20,761 nucleotides of DNA from Proteobacteria bacterium UBA964 (GTDB lineage Bacteria; Pseudomonadota; Gammaproteobacteria; Steroidobacterales; Steroidobacteraceae), in assembly GCA_002292945.1 (NCBI GenBank), contig DBCG01000101.1, positions 1-20,761 of the forward strand, in the 5' to 3' direction. A model generated the notes under the pieces. It worked only from the letters and a program-made list of their open reading frames with translations. It made no database searches and had not been told where the DNA came from. This document shows, piece after piece, positions 16,993-20,761 of the stretch. Each line of letters begins with the position of its first letter. Position 1 is the stretch's first letter. Both the position numbers and the translations under genes were made by a program.

Positions 16993-17783
16993 TCGGTAGC
17001 CGCCCCCGTAACCGTCGGCGCAGCGAAGAGCGCAGTTGGCAGTGGCCGACCGTGGATTGGCGTCGTGTGATGCAGGGCGCCGTCGGTCTCGCCGCGCTCA
17101 CGCTGCTCGTGCTGCTGTTGCAGCACGCGCTCGATCGACCGGTGACCGCGGTGGCGGTGGAAGGGCGCTTCCAACGCGTCTCGCCGCTCGAGGTGGAGCA
17201 GGCGGTGCGCGAGCGCCTGCAGGGTGCGGGTCTGGTGTCCGCCGACCTCGATGGTGTGCGCCGTTCACTCGAGGCGCTGCCTTGGGTGGATCGTGCGAGC
17301 GTGGCGCGGGCGTGGCCGACCGGTCTGAAGGTCAACCTGTCCGAGCAGGTCGCGGCGGCGCGTTGGGGCGCCAACGGGCTGCTGAACTCGCGCGGTGAGC
17401 TCTTCATCTCCGAGGCGCGCTTCGTTCCGGTCGAACTGCCCCGCTTGTCCGGGCCGCTCGGTACCGAGGGTGCGGTCGCACAGCGCTACCTCGCCATACA
17501 AGGCCGTCTGGCGGAGGGCGGCGTACGGCTCGCGGCCTTGCGCCTCGACGCGCGTGGCGCTTGGGAGATCGACCTCGACAACGGCGTGAGCGTGCGGCTC
17601 GGTCGACGTGACGTCGATGAGCGTTTCGAGCGCTTCGCAGCGGCGGCCTTGCGGCTGGTCGCGCAGCGCGGCGCCGAGATCGCCTATGTGGACATGCGTT
17701 ATTCGAACGGTTTCGCCACCGGTTGGCGCAACGGCACCCGCGTCGCGGCGATGGATGACGGCGACGAGACACCTGAGGGCTGA
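16989..17783 (+). CDS. ftsQ: Cell division protein FtsQ
   Basis: FtsQ is a bitopic membrane protein that links early and late division proteins through FtsB/FtsL. The 264-residue product (E. coli 276) has an Arg-rich cytoplasmic tail of about 27 residues, one membrane span at about 31-48, a POTRA domain (VTAVAVEGRFQRVSPLEVEQ onward), LPWVDRASVARAWPTGLKV, and the beta domain ending with YVDMRYSNGFATGW. I chose ATG 16989 because it overlaps the ddl stop (ATGA), has AGGAG (16979-16983) 5 bases upstream and gives the usual length; the longer in-frame reading back to 16812 lies inside ddl. Nine bases separate it from ftsA. Confidence 0.96.
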   Translation: MIGSRPRNRRRSEERSWQWPTVDWRRVMQGAVGLAALTLLVLLLQHALDRPVTAVAVEGRFQRVSPLEVEQAVRERLQGAGLVSADLDGVRRSLEALPWVDRASVARAWPTGLKVNLSEQVAAARWGANGLLNSRGELFISEARFVPVELPRLSGPLGTEGAVAQRYLAIQGRLAEGGVRLAALRLDARGAWEIDLDNGVSVRLGRRDVDERFERFAAAALRLVAQRGAEIAYVDMRYSNGFATGWRNGTRVAAMDDGDETPEG

Positions 17784-17792
17784 CGGAAAATC

Positions 17793-19028
17793 ATGGCACG
17801 CAAGACGGACAGACAATTGATCGTCGGACTCGACATCGGGACCTCGAAAGTGGTGGCGTTGGTCGGCGAGATCGCCGAAGACGGCAGCATCGAGCTCATC
17901 GGCATCGGCACCCAGCCCTCGCGCGGTCTCAAGCGCGGCATGGTGGTGGACATCGAGTCGACCACGCAGTCGATCCAGCGTGCGGTCGAGGAAGCCGAGC
18001 TGATGGCGGGCTGCGAGATCCATTCGGTCTACGCCGGCATCGCCGGCAGTCACATCCGCAGCCTCAACTCGCACGGCGTGGTCGCCATACGCGACAAGGA
18101 GGTCGGCCAAGCCGACATCGAGCATGTGGTCGATGCGGCCAAGGCGGTGGCGATCCCGGCCGATCAGAAGATCCTGCATGTCCTGCCGCAGGAGTTCATC
18201 ATCGACGGCCAAGAGGGCATCCGGGCGCCGGTCGGGATGTCCGGAGTGCGGCTCGAAGCCAAGGTGCACATCGTCACTGGGGCCGAGAGCGCTGCGCAGA
18301 ACATCGAGAAGTGCATCCAGCGCTGCGATCTGGCGGTCGACGACATCGTGCTCGAGCCGTTGGCTTCATCCTATGCGGTGCTCACGCAGGACGAGAAAGA
18401 CCTCGGCGTCTGCTTGGTGGATATCGGCGGCGGAACCACGGATATCGCCGTGTTCTCGCATGGTGCGATCCGGCACACCGCGGTGATCCCGATCGCCGGT
18501 GACCAGGTGACCAACGACATCGCCATCTCCATGCGCACGCCGACGGTGAACGCCGAGGAGATCAAGCTGCGTTGGGCCTGCGCGCTCTCGCAGCTCGCCC
18601 GTTCCGAGGAGACCATCGAAGTGCCGAGCGTCGGTGATCGGCCGGCCCGTCGCCTGACCCGCCAGACCTTGGCCGAGATCGTCGAGCCGCGCTATGCCGA
18701 ACTGTTCGGGCTGGTGGCCGAGGAACTGCGTCGCAGCGGTTTCGACGAATCGGTCGCGGCAGGCATCGTCATCACCGGCGGCAGCGCCCGCATGGAAGGG
18801 GCCATCGAACTCGCCGAAGAGGTCTTCCATCGTCCGGTCCGCCTCGGCGTTCCGACCGGTGTTCGTGGGCTCGGCGACGTCACCGGCTCGCCGATCCACG
18901 CGACCGGGGTCGGGCTTCTGCTCTACGCACGCGACCATTATTCACCCGGCCGACGCACCGGTGGCATCGCGGGCGGAACGCGATCGGCGCTCGATCGGAT
19001 GAAAAGTTGGTTCCAAGGCAATTTCTGA
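17793..19028 (+). CDS. ftsA: Cell division protein FtsA, actin-like membrane tether for FtsZ
   Basis: FtsA polymerises on the inner membrane and anchors FtsZ. The 411-residue product (E. coli 420) has the actin-fold phosphate-1 motif GLDIGTSKVVALVG, the 1C subdomain with EVGQADIEHVV, the phosphate-2 motif VDIGGGTTDIAVF, the adenosine motif ITGGSARMEG, and a C-terminal amphipathic helix (ALDRMKSWFQGNF) of the type used as membrane anchor. The start has GGAA (17784-17788 region) a few bases upstream. The 30-base gap to ftsZ is one of the few untranslated gaps in the cluster. Confidence 0.98.
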   Translation: MARKTDRQLIVGLDIGTSKVVALVGEIAEDGSIELIGIGTQPSRGLKRGMVVDIESTTQSIQRAVEEAELMAGCEIHSVYAGIAGSHIRSLNSHGVVAIRDKEVGQADIEHVVDAAKAVAIPADQKILHVLPQEFIIDGQEGIRAPVGMSGVRLEAKVHIVTGAESAAQNIEKCIQRCDLAVDDIVLEPLASSYAVLTQDEKDLGVCLVDIGGGTTDIAVFSHGAIRHTAVIPIAGDQVTNDIAISMRTPTVNAEEIKLRWACALSQLARSEETIEVPSVGDRPARRLTRQTLAEIVEPRYAELFGLVAEELRRSGFDESVAAGIVITGGSARMEGAIELAEEVFHRPVRLGVPTGVRGLGDVTGSPIHATGVGLLLYARDHYSPGRRTGGIAGGTRSALDRMKSWFQGNF

Positions 19029-19037
19029 TATTAGAAT
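19007..19037 (+). promoter_or_regulatory. Candidate weak ftsZ-proximal promoter
   Basis: A small A/T-rich pocket at the ftsA-ftsZ junction includes TAGAAT (19032-19037, 5 of 6 -10 positions) and, 19 bases upstream, TTGGTT (19007-19012, a poor -35). Transcription would begin near 19044, leaving a short leader with the GGAG of ftsZ. The spacing is long and the -35 poor, so this is only a candidate. Extra promoters ahead of ftsZ are known in E. coli. Confidence 0.25.
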
Positions 19038-19058
19038 CTCGCAAACAGGAGACGCCGC

Positions 19059-20324
19059 ATGTTCGAACTCATGGACGCATACAGCCAGAGCGCAGTCATC
19101 AAGGTGCTGGGCATCGGTGGAGGTGGCGGCAACGCCGTCGCGCACATGGTGCACAGCGGCATCGAGGGCGTGGAGTTCATGTGCATCAACACCGATGCGC
19201 AGGCGCTCAAGCACTCCTCGGTCAAGACCACGCTGCAGATCGGCTCGGGCATCACCAAGGGCCTCGGTGCCGGCGCGAACCCTGAGGTCGGCCGGCAGGC
19301 CGCCATGGAAGACCGCGACCGCATCGTGCAGATGATCCAGGGCTGCGACATGCTGTTCCTCACCGCAGGCATGGGCGGCGGCACCGGCACCGGCGCGGCG
19401 CCGGTCGTGGCGCAGATCGCCCGCGAGATGGGCATCCTCACGGTCGCCGTCGTCACCCGTCCCTTCAACATGGAAGGCGGCAAGCGCGCGATGGTCGCCG
19501 ACCAGGGCATGCAGGAGCTCGCCCGCACGGTCGACTCCCTCATCACGATCCCGAACCAGAAACTGCTCACCGTCCTCGGTCCGAAGACCACGCTGCTCGA
19601 CGCCTTCAAGAGCGTGAACGGCGTGCTGCAGGGTGCCGTGCAGGGCATCGCCGACCTCATCACCCGTCCCGGCCTCATCAACGTCGACTTCGCCGATGTG
19701 CGCACCGTCATGGGCGAGACCGGCATGGCCATGATGGGTTCGGGTTTCGCCACCGGCGAGGACCGCGCCAGGGTCGCTGCGCAGATGGCGGTCTCTTCGC
19801 CGCTGCTCGAGGATGTGAACCTCGCCGGCGCGCGCGGCATATTGGTCAACGTCACCGCCGGGCTCGACCTCGCCATCGGCGAGTTCGAAGAGGTCGGCAA
19901 CATCGTGCGTGAGTTCGCCTCCGAGGACGCGACGGTGGTGGTCGGGACCGTCATCGACCCTGAGCTCAGCAACGAGCTGCGCGTCACCGTGGTCGCCACC
20001 GGGCTGGGCCGTCTTCAGCCTGCGGTGCTCCAGGCGCCGGTCGCCCAGCCTCGAGCGGCAGCGGCGGGTGTCGCCGCTGCGCCGGCGGCCGGTGGTCGCA
20101 GTGCCGGTGCCTTCGGCACCCAGGCCGCGCCCACCACCCCGGGCCTGCGCATCGCGGCGGCACGCCGACCGGTCGCGGTCGCCACCAGCGACTACTCCAA
20201 GCTCGACGAACCGGCGATCAACCGCCTCGCTGCAGCGGCGGGTGATGGGCTGCGCCACGACGACCCGTCGGCTGACGAGGAGATCCTCGATATCCCGGCC
20301 TTCCTTCGCCGCCAGGCCGACTGA
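19059..20324 (+). CDS. ftsZ: Cell division GTPase FtsZ
   Basis: FtsZ is the tubulin-like GTPase that forms the division ring. The 421-residue product (E. coli 383) has KVLGIGGGGGNAV, the tubulin signature G106-G-G-T-G-T-G112, RPFNMEGGKR, the catalytic T7 loop NVDFADVRTVM, a variable linker of roughly 75 residues rich in Ala, Pro and Arg, and the conserved C-terminal peptide LDIPAFLRRQAD that binds FtsA and ZipA. The extra length compared with E. coli lies in the linker. ATG 19059 has GGAG (19048-19051) 7 bases upstream and gives the usual MFELMD start; ATG 19071 is also in frame. The gene follows ftsA after 30 bases and precedes lpxC after 87. Confidence 0.99.
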   Translation: MFELMDAYSQSAVIKVLGIGGGGGNAVAHMVHSGIEGVEFMCINTDAQALKHSSVKTTLQIGSGITKGLGAGANPEVGRQAAMEDRDRIVQMIQGCDMLFLTAGMGGGTGTGAAPVVAQIAREMGILTVAVVTRPFNMEGGKRAMVADQGMQELARTVDSLITIPNQKLLTVLGPKTTLLDAFKSVNGVLQGAVQGIADLITRPGLINVDFADVRTVMGETGMAMMGSGFATGEDRARVAAQMAVSSPLLEDVNLAGARGILVNVTAGLDLAIGEFEEVGNIVREFASEDATVVVGTVIDPELSNELRVTVVATGLGRLQPAVLQAPVAQPRAAAAGVAAAPAAGGRSAGAFGTQAAPTTPGLRIAAARRPVAVATSDYSKLDEPAINRLAAAAGDGLRHDDPSADEEILDIPAFLRRQAD

Positions 20325-20411
20325 GCCCGTCACTTTCCGGTAACATCCCGCGCTGCCGCTCCGGCTGGCGCCTGCGATCCGCGGGTGCCGGCTCCAGAGC
20401 GGGGAGAGACC
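20325..20411 (+). other. ftsZ-lpxC intergenic region
   Basis: These 87 bases contain the lpxC ribosome site GGGGAGAG (20401-20408) and a possible -10, TAACAT (20341-20346, 4 of 6), without a recognisable -35. GCGC arms around 20350-20370 could form a GC-rich hairpin, but no T-tract follows, so no terminator is supported. Whether lpxC has its own promoter or is read from the upstream cluster cannot be decided from sequence. Confidence 0.3.
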
Positions 20412-20761
20412 ATGGTCGGCCAGCGTACGATCAAGAACATCATCCGCGCCTCGGGCGTCGGCCTGCACACCGGGAAACAGATACTGATGACGGTGCGCCC
20501 CGCGGCGCCCGACACCGGTATCGTCTTCCGGCGTACCGATTTGCCCGAGCCGGTCGATATCCCCGCGCGCGCCGAGAACGTCGGCGAGACGACGCTCGGT
20601 ACTTCGCTGATCTATGGTGATGCCAGGGTCTCCACCGTCGAGCATCTGCTCTCTGCGTTCGCCGGTCTCGGCATCGACAACGCCTTGGTCGAGGTCAGCG
20701 CTCCCGAGGTGCCGATCATGGACGGCAGCGCCGGTCCGTTCGTGTTCCTGCTGCAGTCCGC
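20412..20761 (+). CDS. lpxC: UDP-3-O-acyl-N-acetylglucosamine deacetylase LpxC (3' end cut by window edge)
   Basis: LpxC is the zinc enzyme that commits UDP-GlcNAc-derived precursor to lipid A. About 116 codons are visible. They read QRTIKNIIRASGVGLHTGK at the N-terminus, a FRRTDLPEPVDIPA segment, the zinc-ligand motif STVEHLLSAFAGLGIDN with His79 by family numbering, and PIMDGSAGPF, all closely like Pseudomonas and E. coli LpxC. The Cys found near position 63 in E. coli is replaced (TLGTSL), as in Pseudomonas, so this is ordinary variation. The start has a strong Shine-Dalgarno sequence (GGGGAGAG). The second zinc site and C-terminal half lie beyond the window. Confidence 0.97.
   Translation, partial: MVGQRTIKNIIRASGVGLHTGKQILMTVRPAAPDTGIVFRRTDLPEPVDIPARAENVGETTLGTSLIYGDARVSTVEHLLSAFAGLGIDNALVEVSAPEVPIMDGSAGPFVFLLQS

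Noticed and set aside
20590..20620. Loss of the E. coli Cys63 equivalent in LpxC as a sign of altered catalysis
   Set aside because: Pseudomonas LpxC also lacks this Cys and is active; the zinc-ligand His motif is intact.
18942..20645. 567-codon open frame on the minus strand across ftsZ
   Set aside because: It is a mirror of ftsZ codon usage, crosses the ftsZ-lpxC gap without its own ribosome site, and has no family resemblance.

Overview
This window is one compact division and cell wall (dcw) cluster from a GC-rich (by eye about two-thirds G+C) gammaproteobacterium. All genes from rsmI to lpxC are on the + strand. The layout lpoA (divergent) - rsmI - rnpB - mraZ - rsmH - ftsL - ftsI - murE - murF - mraY - murD - ftsW - murG - murC - murB - ddl - ftsQ - ftsA - ftsZ - lpxC matches the Pseudomonas-type arrangement, in which rnpB, rsmI and lpoA lie just upstream of mraZ. 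The exception is a short-form murB between murC and ddl. FtsZ ends in the proteobacterial tail motif and LpxC resembles the Pseudomonas protein. Composition and gene order fit a Xanthomonadales/Nevskiales-like lineage, but order-level placement is inference.

Region by region: 1-623 (minus strand) is the 5' part of an outer-membrane lipoprotein gene, probably lpoA, running off the left edge. 665-1567 is rsmI. 1654 to about 2036 is the RNase P RNA gene, with a promoter ahead of it and a likely intrinsic terminator at 2110-2141. 2152-2259 is the control region of the cluster: an A/T-rich UP-like element, a strong -35/-10 pair, and four MraZ-box repeats at exact 10-bp spacing. 2260-20324 holds sixteen protein genes (mraZ to ftsZ). 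From rsmH to ftsQ the genes overlap by 1 or 4 bases or are separated by at most 10 bases, which implies translational coupling. Short gaps reappear around ftsA (9 and 30 bases) and before lpxC (87 bases), which is cut by the right edge after about 116 codons.

Together the genes encode the cytoplasmic route from UDP-MurNAc to lipid II (MurB, MurC, MurD, MurE, MurF, Ddl, MraY, MurG), the septal synthase pair FtsW/FtsI with FtsL and FtsQ, and the cytoskeletal FtsA/FtsZ. MraZ is the probable autoregulator, RsmH and RsmI both modify 16S rRNA around C1402, and LpxC commits precursor to lipid A. MurE carries the DNPR motif of meso-diaminopimelate-adding enzymes, as expected for a Gram-negative wall.

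I found no mobile element, CRISPR array, tRNA, defence locus or undescribed system; this is a conserved housekeeping region. The points worth a second look are regulatory architecture (MraZ operator, UP element, structured rnpB-mraZ spacer, mraZ-rsmH hairpin, the lpoA/rsmI start region), departures from usual SEDS motifs in FtsW, and the placement of murB.
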